From: Prevotellaceae bacterium MN60
Lineage (GTDB): Bacteria; Bacteroidota; Bacteroidia; Bacteroidales; Bacteroidaceae
Direction of reading: 5' to 3'
Assembly: GCA_900199555.1 (NCBI GenBank)
Contig: FZQZ01000012.1
Coordinates: 1 to 64,000 of the forward strand
Length of the DNA: 64,000 bases
The position numbers were made by a program, and so were the translations under genes. Under the pieces are notes generated by a model. That model worked only from the letters and a program-made list of their open reading frames with translations, was not told the DNA's origin and made no database searches. Positions 16,504 to 26,436 of the stretch are shown in pieces; position 1 is the first letter of the stretch, and each line of letters starts with the position of its first letter.

Positions 16504-17130
16504 TTACAACTTGCGAATAAGGGTTAAACCATCGCGAAGTGGTAGGATAACGCGCTCTACGCGAGCGTCTTTAGCAATATAGTCGTTGAAGGTCTCGATG
16601 CCCTTGGTTTGCGGGTCGCGGTCGTAGTTATGATCTACCACATGACCATCCCATAGGGTGTTGTCAGCCAAGATAAAGCCACCCTTCTTCAGGATGGGGA
16701 GTACCATCTCGTAGGTCTGTTGATAGGTGCGCTTGTCGCCATCGATAAAAGCCATGTCGAAGGTGATGCCCAGGCGTGGGGCCTCGGTGATGGCGTCGCC
16801 AATGATAAACTGTATCTTATCGGCAACGGGTGAATTCTCTATCCAAGGACGCGTGAAGTCTTCCTGCTCGTCGTTGATTTCAAAGGTATATACCTTGCCG
16901 CCTTCGTCTAATCCCTCTGCCAAGCACAGCGCAGAATAGCCACTAAAGGTACCTACCTCAAGAATGTTCTGGGGATGAATCATCTGTACCAACATCTTCA
17001 GCAGGCGTCCCTGCAGATGGCCAGAAGCCATTCTGCCGTGAAGCATGTGGATATTGGTGGCACGCCAGAGTCGATAGAGATATTCCGGCTCTGGGTCAAT
17101 ATGTTGGAGGATGTATTCGTCGACAGTCAC
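16504..17130 (-). CDS. SAM-dependent O-methyltransferase (caffeoyl-CoA OMT-like family)
   Basis: The 208-residue product has the class I methyltransferase motif ILEVGTFSGYSALCLAEGL (about 55-73), an acidic residue after the second strand (VYTFEIN), FDMAFIDGDK (metal/SAM loop) and GGFILADNTLWDG. These match the small cation-dependent O-methyltransferase family. The acceptor substrate is unknown in bacteria of this group. The gene follows aroQ by 25 nt on the same strand and is probably in the same operon; a link to aromatic compounds is suggestive only. Confidence 0.88.
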   Translation of the reverse strand: MTVDEYILQHIDPEPEYLYRLWRATNIHMLHGRMASGHLQGRLLKMLVQMIHPQNILEVGTFSGYSALCLAEGLDEGGKVYTFEINDEQEDFTRPWIENSPVADKIQFIIGDAITEAPRLGITFDMAFIDGDKRTYQQTYEMVLPILKKGGFILADNTLWDGHVVDHNYDRDPQTKGIETFNDYIAKDARVERVILPLRDGLTLIRKL

Positions 17131-17155
17131 AGCTTATCTATTCTCTATTCACTGT

Positions 17156-17581
17156 TCACTTATCACTAGCCCGTAGGGCGCTTACTGCCAAACGATACGA
17201 ATCGAGTCCGAAGCCACAGATAACACCTTTGCAGGCAGCCGAAATCATAGACTGGTGGCGGAACTCCTCACGCTGGTGAACATTAGAGATGTGCACCTCG
17301 ATGACAGGGCTCTTCAGGGAACGAATGCAGTCGTGAAGAGCTACTGAGGTATGCGTGTAGGCACCTGCATTAAGTACGATACCATCATACGTGAAGCCTA
17401 CCTCCTGCAACTTGTTGATAAGCTCGCCCTCTACATTGCTCTGGTAGTATTCGATGTCGACATCGGGATACTGGGCTTGCAACTGAGGCAGATACTGCTC
17501 AAAGGATGACGTACCATAGATGCCTGGCTCGCGTACACCGAGCAGGTTTAAATTAGGACCATTAATGATGAGAATCTTCAT
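17156..17581 (-). CDS. aroQ: type II 3-dehydroquinate dehydratase
   Basis: The 141-residue product, usual length for the family, begins MKILIINGPNLNLLGVREP, the hallmark of type II enzymes. The active-site Tyr is in GIYG, the flexible loop around residues 16-25, and NAGAYTHTSVALHD and EVHISNVHQREEFRHQS supply Asn, His and Arg ligands. It dehydrates 3-dehydroquinate in the shikimate pathway as a cytoplasmic dodecamer. Transcription starts from the palindromic two-way promoter at 17587-17658. Confidence 0.96.
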   Translation of the reverse strand: MKILIINGPNLNLLGVREPGIYGTSSFEQYLPQLQAQYPDVDIEYYQSNVEGELINKLQEVGFTYDGIVLNAGAYTHTSVALHDCIRSLKSPVIEVHISNVHQREEFRHQSMISAACKGVICGFGLDSYRLAVSALRASDK

Positions 17582-17586
17582 TTCTT

Positions 17587-17658
17587 ATTTGGCTTTTTAT
17601 CTGTTAATTCGTACCTTTGTGGCGACAAAGGTACGAATAAGCGAACGAAAAGCCAAAT
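17587..17658. promoter_or_regulatory. 72-bp palindrome carrying face-to-face promoters for aroQ and xerD
   Basis: ATTCGTACCTTTGT (17607-17620) and ACAAAGGTACGAAT (17625-17638) are a perfect inverted repeat around GGCG. Outer arms ATTTGGCTTTT (17587-17597) and AAAAGCCAAAT (17648-17658) share exactly the same centre. Each half holds a TACCTTTG -7 element, one firing right to xerD and one left to aroQ, so the two transcripts overlap by a few bases. Confidence 0.8.
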
Positions 17659-17715
17659 ATATTTGAGCTTTTTTGAGCGAAAGTACTTTCGACGAAGTCA
17701 AAGGTACGAAAGAAA

Positions 17716-18627
17716 ATGGAAACAAACAAGAAAACGCCGACAAATATCGTCAAGGCTTATCAGCGCTACCTGAAATTGCAGCGTGGCTATTCAGCAAATA
17801 CGCTGGATGCCTATATCCGCGACTTACAGAAGTTGATGGACTATCTGGTGCGTGAGGATAAGCAGTTGCAAGAGGTGGAGCTGGAAGACTTGCAGCACTT
17901 TGCTGCAGGACTGCACGATATCGGTATTCATCCGCGTTCTCAGTGTCGCATCCTCAGTGGGGTGCGCTCCTTCTTTCGTTTCCTGCAGTTGGATGGCTAT
18001 CGTGATGATGACCCCACAGAACTACTGGAGTCGCCCGTGTTGGGTGAGCATCTGCCAGAGGTGTTGTCGCCTGCTGAGGTAGATAGCTTGGAGAACTCGA
18101 TAGACCTGTCTAAGTGGGAAGGACAGCGCAATCGCGCCATCATCGAGGTGTTGTTCTCTTGTGGTCTGCGTGTGTCGGAACTGGTCAACCTGAAGCTCAC
18201 CGACCTTTATCTGGAAGAGCAGTATCTGCGCGTGATGGGTAAGGGTTCTAAAGAGCGCCTGGTACCTATCTCGCCCAAAGCGATACACGAACTAGAGCTA
18301 TGGTATGAAACCCGTAAGCACATGGATATCAAGCGTGGCGAAGAAGACTATGTATTTTTGAATCGTCGCGGTGCCCACCTGACACGCACCATGATACTGA
18401 TTATGATTAAGCGTCAGGCCGTGGAGGCTGGTATCACCAAGACCATCTCGCCCCACACCCTGCGCCACTCGTTTGCTACCGCATTACTAGAAGGTGGTGC
18501 CGACCTCCGCGCCATCCAAGCTATGTTAGGACACGAGAGTATTGGCACCACCGAGATATATACTCATATCGACATGTCAACGCTGCGCCAACAGATTCTG
18601 GAGCATCATCCGCGCAACATGCGATAG
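17716..18627 (+). CDS. xerD: tyrosine recombinase XerD-type
   Basis: The 303-residue product has the N-terminal SAM-like core-binding domain (residues 10-100) and a tyrosine recombinase catalytic domain with Arg152 (CGLRVSEL), Lys176 (GKGSKE), His247/Arg250 (HTLRHSF), His273 (LGHES) and Tyr282. Length and sequence fit the chromosomal Xer recombinases that resolve chromosome dimers at dif. There is no sign of a mobile element around it, so a housekeeping XerD role is likelier than an integrase. It is transcribed away from aroQ. Confidence 0.9.
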   Translation: METNKKTPTNIVKAYQRYLKLQRGYSANTLDAYIRDLQKLMDYLVREDKQLQEVELEDLQHFAAGLHDIGIHPRSQCRILSGVRSFFRFLQLDGYRDDDPTELLESPVLGEHLPEVLSPAEVDSLENSIDLSKWEGQRNRAIIEVLFSCGLRVSELVNLKLTDLYLEEQYLRVMGKGSKERLVPISPKAIHELELWYETRKHMDIKRGEEDYVFLNRRGAHLTRTMILIMIKRQAVEAGITKTISPHTLRHSFATALLEGGADLRAIQAMLGHESIGTTEIYTHIDMSTLRQQILEHHPRNMR

Positions 18628-18640
18628 TTTTTCCGTCTTT

Positions 18641-20536
18641 TTATTTCTTAATTGTACGAATGAAGTAGGCTATCAGCAGGATGTAGGCTCCCAGTGAGCA
18701 CCATTCTGACAGAGAGTTAGCCCACCATGCTTCGTAGTCGAACTGGATACCGCCAAAGCGCAACAGGGCACTGATGACGCCCATCAAGGCACCACCGGCA
18801 ATAAATCCAGAGGCAATCAGGTTGCCCTTCTCACCACGAGCCTTGTTGACAGCCTCGTCCTTAGAACGCGTGGTGACATACCAGCTAACAGCACCACCCA
18901 CCAACAGGGGTACATTCAGTTCCATGGGGATAAACATACCCAGAGCAAAGGCCAACGCAGGTACTTTGCAGAATGTCAATACTACGGCGATAATAGCACC
19001 GAGCGCATAGAGCGGCCAAGGAGCACCCACACCATTCATCAGTGGGTCGATAACGGCAGCCATCGCATTAGCCTGAGGAGCAGCCAGTGCACCAGAGGCA
19101 AAGCCATAGGTCTCGTTGAGCAGCATCATCACACCACCAACGGTAGCGGCGCTGACGAGTGTACCCAAGAATTTCCACGTCTCCTGCTTACGAGGCTGTG
19201 TGCCACACCAGTGACCAATCTTCAGGTCGGTAATGAAAGAACCGGCCATTGAGAGGGCAGTACATACCACACCACCCATGATGAGGGCGGCCACCATACC
19301 ACCAGTACCCTTCAGTCCTACAGCTACCATCACAACAGATGCGAGAATCAGCGTCATCAGTGTCATACCCGATACAGGGTTAGAACCTACGATGGCGATG
19401 GCATTGGCTGCCACGGTAGTGAAGAGGAAGGCGATGACGGCAGTGAGGATGATAGCCACAGAAGCGAAGAGCAGGTTGCCATCCATCACGCCAAACCAGA
19501 AGAACAGGAAGGTGACGAGTAGCGTCAGTACGGCTGAGATAGCAATAAACTTAAAGGGCAGGTCGGCCTTGTCGGTAGCCTCGCCACTATTCTCGCCAGC
19601 CTTTGTGGCCAGTCCGACAGCGCTCTTGATAACGCCCCACGACTTGATGATACCGATGATGCCCGCCATGGCGATGGCACCGATACCAATGCTCTTACCA
19701 TAAGAGGTGAAGATCTGTTCGGGCGACATGTCGCCTACAGCAGTAGTGATGGCAGGATTCCACTGGTTGAGCACGTCGCCACTGAAGATGATAGCCATCG
19801 CAGGTACTACGAGCCACCATACAAACAGTGAACCCAGTGTGATGATAAGGGCATAGCGGAAACCGATGATATAACCCAGACCTAACACAGCGGCACCGGT
19901 ATTATTCTTGAATACGAGCTTAGCCTTCTCGGCCACATCCTCGCCAAAGGGGAGCATACGTGAAGTAACATTCTCGTTCCACCAACCAAAGGTAGCCACG
20001 ATGAAGTCATAGAGACCGCCCACCAAGCCTGCTATCAGTAGTGGCTTGGCTTGTGAACTGCCTTTCTCTGCATCGTCGCCATCCGACTCACCACTCTTCA
20101 GCACCTGTGTGGTAGCAGTAGCCTCAGGGAAGGGGAACTGCTCCTGTGGAGCCTCTACGAAATAACGACGGAAGGGGATGAGGAACAGGATGCCGAGTAC
20201 ACCACCTAACATAGAGGCGATGAATATCTTGAGGAAGTCGGCACTCATCTCCGGATATTTAGCCTGCAGGATATAGATGGCAGGCAGGGTGAAGATGGCA
20301 CCAGCCACGACGGCTCCCGAACAGGCACCGATAGACTGGATAATCACATTCTCGCGCAAGGCATTAGAGCGCTTGGCGGCTGCCGATACACCTACGGCAA
20401 TAATCGCAATGGGGATAGCAGCTTCGAATACCTGACCTACCTTGAGACCCAGATAGGCTGCAGCTGCAGAAAACAACATGGCCATCAGGACGCCCCACGT
20501 CACTGACCATGCATTTACTTCACTTTTTTGTTTCAT
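18641..20536 (-). CDS. OPT family oligopeptide transporter
   Basis: The 631-residue inner-membrane protein has about 15 hydrophobic segments. The start (WGVLMAMLFSAAAAYLGLKVGQVFEAAIP) and the segment LRENVIIQSIGACSGAVVAGA are typical of bacterial OPT transporters. These take up small peptides, in some members glutathione, by proton coupling. It is the last gene of an operon with a MalY-type C-S lyase (15-nt gap) and a DUF3737 protein, which hints that the imported peptide carries sulfur amino acids; that is inference. Confidence 0.93.
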   Translation of the reverse strand: MKQKSEVNAWSVTWGVLMAMLFSAAAAYLGLKVGQVFEAAIPIAIIAVGVSAAAKRSNALRENVIIQSIGACSGAVVAGAIFTLPAIYILQAKYPEMSADFLKIFIASMLGGVLGILFLIPFRRYFVEAPQEQFPFPEATATTQVLKSGESDGDDAEKGSSQAKPLLIAGLVGGLYDFIVATFGWWNENVTSRMLPFGEDVAEKAKLVFKNNTGAAVLGLGYIIGFRYALIITLGSLFVWWLVVPAMAIIFSGDVLNQWNPAITTAVGDMSPEQIFTSYGKSIGIGAIAMAGIIGIIKSWGVIKSAVGLATKAGENSGEATDKADLPFKFIAISAVLTLLVTFLFFWFGVMDGNLLFASVAIILTAVIAFLFTTVAANAIAIVGSNPVSGMTLMTLILASVVMVAVGLKGTGGMVAALIMGGVVCTALSMAGSFITDLKIGHWCGTQPRKQETWKFLGTLVSAATVGGVMMLLNETYGFASGALAAPQANAMAAVIDPLMNGVGAPWPLYALGAIIAVVLTFCKVPALAFALGMFIPMELNVPLLVGGAVSWYVTTRSKDEAVNKARGEKGNLIASGFIAGGALMGVISALLRFGGIQFDYEAWWANSLSEWCSLGAYILLIAYFIRTIKK

Positions 20537-20551
20537 GTTTGTGTTGATTGC

Positions 20552-21700
20552 TTATTTTTGTATATTCTTGATTCTTTCTAATGCTTCTAATAAGGTAGCA
20601 CGCGGACAGGCAAGATTGATGCGGATATAGCCTTTGCCACTCTCTTCGCCATACATCGTGCCGGGATTCATCCATACCTTAGCTTCGTCTTCCAACTTCT
20701 TGGTATAGGCATCTACGTCTCCGCAGTCTTGTATCTTTACCCAAGCCAGATAGGTGCCTTCCATCGGCATCACCTGCCAACAAGGAAGATGCTTTGTGGC
20801 AAAGTCGCACAGCGTATGATAGTTGTCCTCAATATAAGCGCACAGCTCGTCAATCCACTGTTCGCTCTCGTTATACGCTGCCATACCTGCTACAGGGGCA
20901 AAGGGATTGACATCGCATACCTCGTTGATATTGATGGCGCGGTCGATACGGCGACGTGTCTCTGCATCTGTACAGATGATGTTGGCCATCTGCAGACCAG
21001 CGATGTTAAACGACTTAGAGGGCGAGTTGAGGATAACGGCAGTCGGGTCTATCGTAGCCATCGGACAGAAGGTATGTCCCGACATGATGAGTTCGCAATG
21101 TATCTCGTCGCTGACGATGCGTACATGATGCTTGTGGCAGATGTTGCTCATGCGCTGCAACTCTTCTCGGGTCCATACGCGACCTGTGGGATTGTGAGGG
21201 TTGCACAAGAGGAATACTGTAGTCTTCTCGTCGGCACATCGCGCTTCGAAGTCATCCCAATCTACCTCGAAACGGCCCTGTGTATTGTGGCATTGCTGTA
21301 AGATACTCTCCGAAACCACGCAACCTGTATTGCGGATAGAAGAGAAGAAACAATTGTAGTCGGGACTGAGTATCACCACCTTTTCGCCCGGCATCGTCAG
21401 TGCTTTCAGTACACAAGATATTCCAGGTACTACACCTGTTGTATATAATATATGTTCGCGCGCAATAGTCCACTGGTGGCGTCGCTGAAACCACGAGATG
21501 ATAGCTTGGTAATACGACTCGCCTACTAAGGTGTAGGCATAGATAGGATGTTCGGCACGCTGGCGGATGGCCTCTTGAATGGCGGGTGCTACGGCAAAAT
21601 CCATATCAGCCACCCACATAGGGATGACACCTTCTGGTGCCTCGTCCCATTTGACGCAGCCTGTGCCGCGTCGCTCAATTGTTTGGTTAAAGTTGTACAT
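20552..21700 (-). CDS. MalY/PatB-type PLP-dependent C-S beta-lyase / aminotransferase
   Basis: The 382-residue product is a fold-type I PLP enzyme. It begins with the MalY/PatB signature GCVKWDEAPEGVIPMWVADMDF, has NPHNPTGRVWT, SDEIHCEL, and the PLP lysine in SPSKSFNIAGLQ. Family members cleave cystathionine or other cysteine S-conjugates to pyruvate, ammonia and a thiol; some moonlight as regulators. It sits between a DUF3737 gene and an OPT transporter in one operon. A second paralogue is at 39612-40784. Confidence 0.92.
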   Translation of the reverse strand: MYNFNQTIERRGTGCVKWDEAPEGVIPMWVADMDFAVAPAIQEAIRQRAEHPIYAYTLVGESYYQAIISWFQRRHQWTIAREHILYTTGVVPGISCVLKALTMPGEKVVILSPDYNCFFSSIRNTGCVVSESILQQCHNTQGRFEVDWDDFEARCADEKTTVFLLCNPHNPTGRVWTREELQRMSNICHKHHVRIVSDEIHCELIMSGHTFCPMATIDPTAVILNSPSKSFNIAGLQMANIICTDAETRRRIDRAININEVCDVNPFAPVAGMAAYNESEQWIDELCAYIEDNYHTLCDFATKHLPCWQVMPMEGTYLAWVKIQDCGDVDAYTKKLEDEAKVWMNPGTMYGEESGKGYIRINLACPRATLLEALERIKNIQK

Positions 21701-21713
21701 ATATGTGTTTTTG

Positions 21714-22562
21714 TTATCTTGTTTCTATCACGCAGTCGTTAGGCTCTCTGACGTACTTGTCGAGGGTAATAGAGCCTATGGAGTCGGCAATGATATGTCC
21801 GCTGGTAGGATTCTTGATATTCTCAATATGTCCGCGGATGTCGGCATTCACCGTGCTGTATTCGAATACACGGTCGCAATCCTTGTCGAAGGTGCAGTTC
21901 TCTAGTACCAGGTTCTGCGCATAGCAGAGCAACTGCTCGCCAGTTAGATGACAATTTACCAAGCGCACATTCTTTGAGTGCCAAGCCAGATACTCACCAT
22001 CCAGCACGGAGTCGTAAATAGTTATATTCTCACACTCCCAGAAAGAGTCTTTAGTCATAATCTTAGCATGATGTATCTCTACATTCTTACAGTATTGGAA
22101 AACATATTTGGCATCGCTCTCCAGTCCGTCCACATAGATGTTCTTTGAGAACATAAAAGGATAGGTTCCACCATGTAGCTTGACATTTTTTAGTCGCAAT
22201 CCGTCCACTTTCCAGAATGTCTCATCGGCATCCATAATCTCGACATCCTCTAACTCTACATTCTTCATCTCGCGGAAGAACTTAGGACCGTCAATACGAC
22301 AGCGGCGCATCACCAGATCGTTGGTGTACCAGATGGCCGAGCGCGAACCTTCGGCAAAGTAGCAATCCTCTATCATTGCACCGTCTACGTGCCACCAGGG
22401 ATATTTACCATAGAAGCGACAGTGCTGCGCCTCTATCTTCTGGCACTGCTTAATGCCACTCTCACCATCGGTGATGGTGATATGCTCAAGTCTCGTGTCT
22501 CGAAGGCCGAACAGTGGGCGCTCGCCTCCAAATTCTTGGTTCTTAATTAGATTCATATTCAA
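21714..22562 (-). CDS. DUF3737 family beta-helix protein
   Basis: The 282-residue product has no signal peptide and consists of short repeated strands of the type xxxxxxNVxLxxCxL. Characteristic pieces are FGGERPLFGLRDTRLEHIT, YGKYPWWHVDG, GSRSAIWYTNDLVM and FFREMKNVELEDVEI. These match DUF3737, a predicted right-handed parallel beta-helix often found next to MalY/PatB genes. Biochemical function is unknown to me. It is the first gene of the operon; a second in-frame ATG at 22556 is an alternative start. Confidence 0.88.
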   Translation of the reverse strand: MNMNLIKNQEFGGERPLFGLRDTRLEHITITDGESGIKQCQKIEAQHCRFYGKYPWWHVDGAMIEDCYFAEGSRSAIWYTNDLVMRRCRIDGPKFFREMKNVELEDVEIMDADETFWKVDGLRLKNVKLHGGTYPFMFSKNIYVDGLESDAKYVFQYCKNVEIHHAKIMTKDSFWECENITIYDSVLDGEYLAWHSKNVRLVNCHLTGEQLLCYAQNLVLENCTFDKDCDRVFEYSTVNADIRGHIENIKNPTSGHIIADSIGSITLDKYVREPNDCVIETR

Positions 22563-22582
22563 TTAGCTGTTTGTTTCGGCTG

Positions 22583-22590
22583 CAAAAATA
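22583..22590 (-). promoter_or_regulatory. -7 element of the DUF3737-MalY-OPT operon
   Basis: The minus strand reads TATTTTTG, about 20 nt before the start codon. Confidence 0.5.
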
Positions 22591-22665
22591 CATATTTTCT
22601 TCGAAATACCCAAAGTTCTGGCAAATATATCCTTGTATTTGTTTGGAGATATAAATCTTATTGTG

Positions 22666-22673
22666 TACTTTTG
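22666..22673 (+). promoter_or_regulatory. -7 element of the DUF3467 gene
   Basis: TACTTTTG, about 30 nt upstream of the ATG at 22704. The ATG at 22671 lies within the promoter and is not used. Confidence 0.65.
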
Positions 22674-22703
22674 CATCCACTAAATTTAAAACAGAAAACA
22701 GAT

Positions 22704-23015
22704 ATGAGTGAAAACAAACAGAATCAGCTACAGATAGAGCTTTCTCCCGAGGTAGCACAGGGCGAATATGCTAACTTCGCTATTATTACCCATTCTAGCA
22801 GTGATTTTATTATCGACTTTGCACGCGTATTGCCAGGTCTGCCTAAGTCACAGGTGAAGAGCCGCGTTATCCTGGCTCCTGAGCATGCTAAGCGCTTGCT
22901 GGGTGCTCTTCAGGAGAATATCGTACGCTATGAGCGTGAGTTTGGAGCCATCAAAATTCCACAGCAAGAACCACGCACCATCGCACCCTTCCCAGTTGGT
23001 AAAGGAGAGGCATAA
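22704..23015 (+). CDS. DUF3467 family protein
   Basis: The 103-residue product starts MSENKQNQLQIELSPEVAQG, the DUF3467 pattern, and continues with YANFAIITHSSSDFIIDFARVLPGLPKSQVKSRVILAPEHAKRL. In Bacteroidetes this gene typically lies between rpoC and rpsL; here rpoBC are absent upstream, but the link to rpsL is kept. The function is unknown. It has its own promoter and is followed by a strong terminator, so it is transcribed apart from the str genes. Confidence 0.9.
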   Translation: MSENKQNQLQIELSPEVAQGEYANFAIITHSSSDFIIDFARVLPGLPKSQVKSRVILAPEHAKRLLGALQENIVRYEREFGAIKIPQQEPRTIAPFPVGKGEA

Positions 23016-23046
23016 AACGAGAATTATCTAGTTAATATTTGCTAAA

Positions 23047-23089
23047 ACGCTTATTTAATGTTAAAAAGCATTAAGTAAGCGTCTTTTTA
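23047..23089 (+). terminator. terminator after the DUF3467 gene
   Basis: ACGCTTATTTAATG pairs with CATTAAGTAAGCGT apart from one mismatch, around a short A-rich loop, followed by CTTTTT. It separates the DUF3467 gene from the str promoter. Confidence 0.85.
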
Positions 23090-23124
23090 ACTCTTGTATA
23101 TTAGGTAGATTTAGGGAAAGTTAG

Positions 23125-23164
23125 TACCTTTGCAGCCCAAAAGCGCCCTGTGCGTAGGGTGCGC
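23125..23164 (+). promoter_or_regulatory. promoter and leader hairpin of the str genes
   Basis: TACCTTTG (23125-23132) is followed by a leader in which GCGCCCT (23143-23149) pairs with AGGG-TGCGC (23156-23164). The 85-nt leader may be a target for ribosomal-protein feedback; that is inference. Confidence 0.65.
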
Positions 23165-23218
23165 TATGTCAAGTAGAATACAACGTAACAAATATAATTA
23201 ATTAAAAAACAAACAATT

Positions 23219-23599
<381 letters not shown>

Positions 23600-23635
23600 T
23601 AATCGGAGAGGATTAGAAAGCCGTAAAGGACTGTA

Positions 23636-23655
23636 AACAGCGGTTTTCCGCTGTT
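23636..23655 (+). promoter_or_regulatory. hairpin between rpsL and rpsG
   Basis: AACAGCGG and CCGCTGTT form a perfect 8-bp stem with a TTTT loop in the unusually long (180 nt) rpsL-rpsG gap. In other bacteria the rpsL-rpsG gap carries the S7 autoregulatory site; whether this hairpin does so is untested. Confidence 0.4.
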
Positions 23656-23781
23656 GCAAAAACAAAAGTAAAAAACCGTTTTGCTGGAGAATTGTTATAG
23701 ACAGGTTGAGTAAATGCTCACGAGCGAGCGTTGAAGACGTTAAACAAACAACCCCAAGCAGACATTAATTCAAAAACAAAA

Positions 23782-24258
23782 ATGAGAAAAGCAAAACCAA
23801 AGAAGAGAGTGATCCTTCCCGATCCAGTCTTCAACGACAAGAAAGTGTCGAAGTTTGTGAACCATCTGATGTATGATGGTAAGAAGTCTATCTCTTATGA
23901 GATTTTCTACAATGCCCTCGAGACCGTAAAGGGTAAGATGCAGAACGAAGAGAAGTCAGCTCTGGAAATCTGGAAGCAGGCTCTCGACAACATCACCCCA
24001 CAGGTAGAGGTTAAGAGCCGCCGTATCGGTGGTGCTACTTTCCAGGTACCTACTGAGATTCGCCCCGACCGTAAGGAGAGCATCTCAATGAAGAACATGA
24101 TTAGCTTCGCTCGTAAGCGTAGCGGTAAGTCAATGGCCGACAAGCTGGCTGCTGAGATCATGGACGCCTTCAATAATCAGGGTGGTGCCTTCAAGCGTAA
24201 GGAGGATATGCACCGTATGGCTGAGGCTAACCGTGCATTCGCACACTTCCGCTTCTAA
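23782..24258 (+). CDS. rpsG: 30S ribosomal protein S7
   Basis: The start [20 protein letters not shown] at 23782 gives the normal 158 residues; the upstream in-frame ATG at 23731 would add 17 atypical residues. Signatures include [32 protein letters not shown] and [20 protein letters not shown] segments. S7 nucleates assembly of the 30S head and contacts the E site. It is second in the str unit. Confidence 0.97.
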   Translation: MRKAKPKKRVILPDPVFNDKKVSKFVNHLMYDGKKSISYEIFYNALETVKGKMQNEEKSALEIWKQALDNITPQVEVKSRRIGGATFQVPTEIRPDRKESISMKNMISFARKRSGKSMADKLAAEIMDAFNNQGGAFKRKEDMHRMAEANRAFAHFRF

Positions 24259-24295
24259 TATTAAGGTAAAAGATTAATAGAAAAAAGGAAAAGAA

Positions 24296-26425
24296 ATGGC
24301 AAATCGCGATCTACATTTGACCCGCAATATTGGTATCATGGCTCACATCGATGCCGGTAAGACCACTACTTCAGAGCGTATCCTGTTCTACACAGGTAAG
24401 ACTCATAAGATTGGTGAGGTACACGATGGTGCTGCTACCATGGACTGGATGGCTCAGGAGCAGGAGCGTGGTATTACTATTACCTCTGCTGCTACTACTT
24501 GTAGCTGGAAGTGGAACGGTAACGAGTATAAGATTAACTTGATCGATACTCCGGGACACGTTGACTTCACCGCTGAGGTAGAGCGTTCACTGCGCGTACT
24601 CGATGGAGCTGTTGCTACTTATTCTGCTGCCGATGGTGTTCAGCCTCAGTCTGAGACTGTATGGCGTCAGGCCGACAAGTACAACGTACCCCGTATCGGT
24701 TACGTAAACAAGATGGACCGTTCTGGTGCTGACTTCTTTGAGACTGTTCAGCAGATGAAGGATATCCTTGGTGCTAACCCTGTTGTTATCCAGGTGCCCA
24801 TCGGTGCTGAGGAGAACTTCAAGGGTCTGGTTGACCTTATCAAGATGAAGGCTATCCTGTGGCACGATGAGACTATGGGTGCTGAGTACGACATTGAGGA
24901 GATTCCCGCTGACTTGCAGGCAGAGTGCGACGAGTGGCGTAACAAGCTGCTTGAGTCTGCTGCTGAGTACGACGAAGCTCTGATGGAGAAGTACTTCGAT
25001 GATCCCGACTCAATCACTGAGGACGAGATTATCGCTGCTATCCGCAAGGGTACCATCTCTATGCAGTGCACTCCTATGCTGCTCGGTTCTTCATATAAGA
25101 ACAAGGGTGTTCAGCCTTTGCTCGACTATGTTTGTGCTTTCCTTCCCGCTCCTGTTGATGTGGAGATGGTTATGGGTACTAACCCCAACACCGATGAGGA
25201 AGAGGGCCGTAAGCCTAGCGAGAACGAGCCTACTTCAGCTCTCGCATTTAAGATTGCCACTGACCCATACATGGGCCGTCTGGTATTCTTCCGCGTTTAC
25301 TCAGGTAGCGTAAAGGCCGGTTCTTACGTTTACAACCCACGTTCAGGTAAGAAGGAGCGTATCAGCCGTCTGTTCCAGATGAACTCAAACAAGGAAATTC
25401 CTATGGACTCTATCGACGCTGGTGATATCGGTGCAGGTGTAGGTTTCAAGGATATCCGTACTGGTGATACCCTCTGCGACGAGGAGAAGCCTATCGTACT
25501 GGAGTCAATGACCTTCCCCGACACTGTGATCTCTATCGCCGTTGAGCCTAAGTCTCAGGCCGACGTTGCTAAGCTTGACAACGGTCTCGCTAAGCTGGCT
25601 GAGGAAGACCCAACATTCACCGTACGTACCGACGAGCAGAGTGGCCAGACCATTATCTCAGGTATGGGTGAGCTTCACCTCGATATCATTATCGATCGTC
25701 TGAAGCGTGAGTTCAAGGTAGAGTGTAACCAGGGTAAGCCCCAGGTTAACTATAAGGAAGCCATCACTAAGACTGTTAACGGCTACCGTGAGGTTTACAA
25801 GAAGCAGTCAGGTGGTCGCGGTAAGTTCGCTGATATCATCGTAAACGTAGGTCCTGTAGATGAGGATTGGAACATCAAGGAGAACGGCGGCTTGCAGTTC
25901 GTTAACGAGGTTAAGGGTGGTAACATTCCTAAGGAGTTCATTCCTTCTATCCAGAAGGGCTTTGAGACTGCTATGAAGAATGGTATCCTCGGTGGTTACC
26001 CCGTTGACTCACTGAAGGTTGTTGTAGTTGATGGTTCATTCCACCCCGTTGACTCTGACCAGCTTTCATTCGAAATCGCTGCCCAGATGGCATACAAGAA
26101 CGTATGCGCTCAGGCTAAGCCCGTACTGATGGAACCCATCATGAAGCTCGAGGTTGTAACACCTGAGGAGAACATGGGTGACGTTATTGGTGACTTGAAC
26201 AAGCGTCGTGGTCAGGTAGAAGGTATGGAAGAGGCTCGCTCTGGTGCCCGTGTCGTTAAGGCTAAGGTGCCCCTGTCAGAGATGTTCGGTTATGTAACCG
26301 CTCTGCGTACCATCACCTCTGGTCGTGCTACCAGCTCAATGGAGTACAGCCACCACGCTCCTCTGTCTTCAGCTCTCGCTAAGGCAGTTCTGGAGGAGGT
26401 TAAGGGCCGCGCCGACCTCGTATAA
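24296..26425 (+). CDS. fusA: elongation factor G
   Basis: The 709-residue translational GTPase has G1 [16 protein letters not shown]2 with [12 protein letters not shown]3 [15 protein letters not shown] and G4 [10 protein letters not shown]. Domains II-V follow, with [21 protein letters not shown] in domain III and the domain IV tip region ([17 protein letters not shown]). It drives ribosome translocation and recycling. This is the canonical operon copy; Bacteroidetes often carry divergent extra copies elsewhere. Confidence 0.98.
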   Translation: MANRDLHLTRNIGIMAHIDAGKTTTSERILFYTGKTHKIGEVHDGAATMDWMAQEQERGITITSAATTCSWKWNGNEYKINLIDTPGHVDFTAEVERSLRVLDGAVATYSAADGVQPQSETVWRQADKYNVPRIGYVNKMDRSGADFFETVQQMKDILGANPVVIQVPIGAEENFKGLVDLIKMKAILWHDETMGAEYDIEEIPADLQAECDEWRNKLLESAAEYDEALMEKYFDDPDSITEDEIIAAIRKGTISMQCTPMLLGSSYKNKGVQPLLDYVCAFLPAPVDVEMVMGTNPNTDEEEGRKPSENEPTSALAFKIATDPYMGRLVFFRVYSGSVKAGSYVYNPRSGKKERISRLFQMNSNKEIPMDSIDAGDIGAGVGFKDIRTGDTLCDEEKPIVLESMTFPDTVISIAVEPKSQADVAKLDNGLAKLAEEDPTFTVRTDEQSGQTIISGMGELHLDIIIDRLKREFKVECNQGKPQVNYKEAITKTVNGYREVYKKQSGGRGKFADIIVNVGPVDEDWNIKENGGLQFVNEVKGGNIPKEFIPSIQKGFETAMKNGILGGYPVDSLKVVVVDGSFHPVDSDQLSFEIAAQMAYKNVCAQAKPVLMEPIMKLEVVTPEENMGDVIGDLNKRRGQVEGMEEARSGARVVKAKVPLSEMFGYVTALRTITSGRATSSMEYSHHAPLSSALAKAVLEEVKGRADLV

Positions 26426-26436
26426 GGTAAAATTCT

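Noticed and set aside
17716..18627. Integrase of a mobile island
   Set aside because: Size, sequence and housekeeping neighbours fit chromosomal XerD, and no att-like repeats or tRNA are seen nearby.
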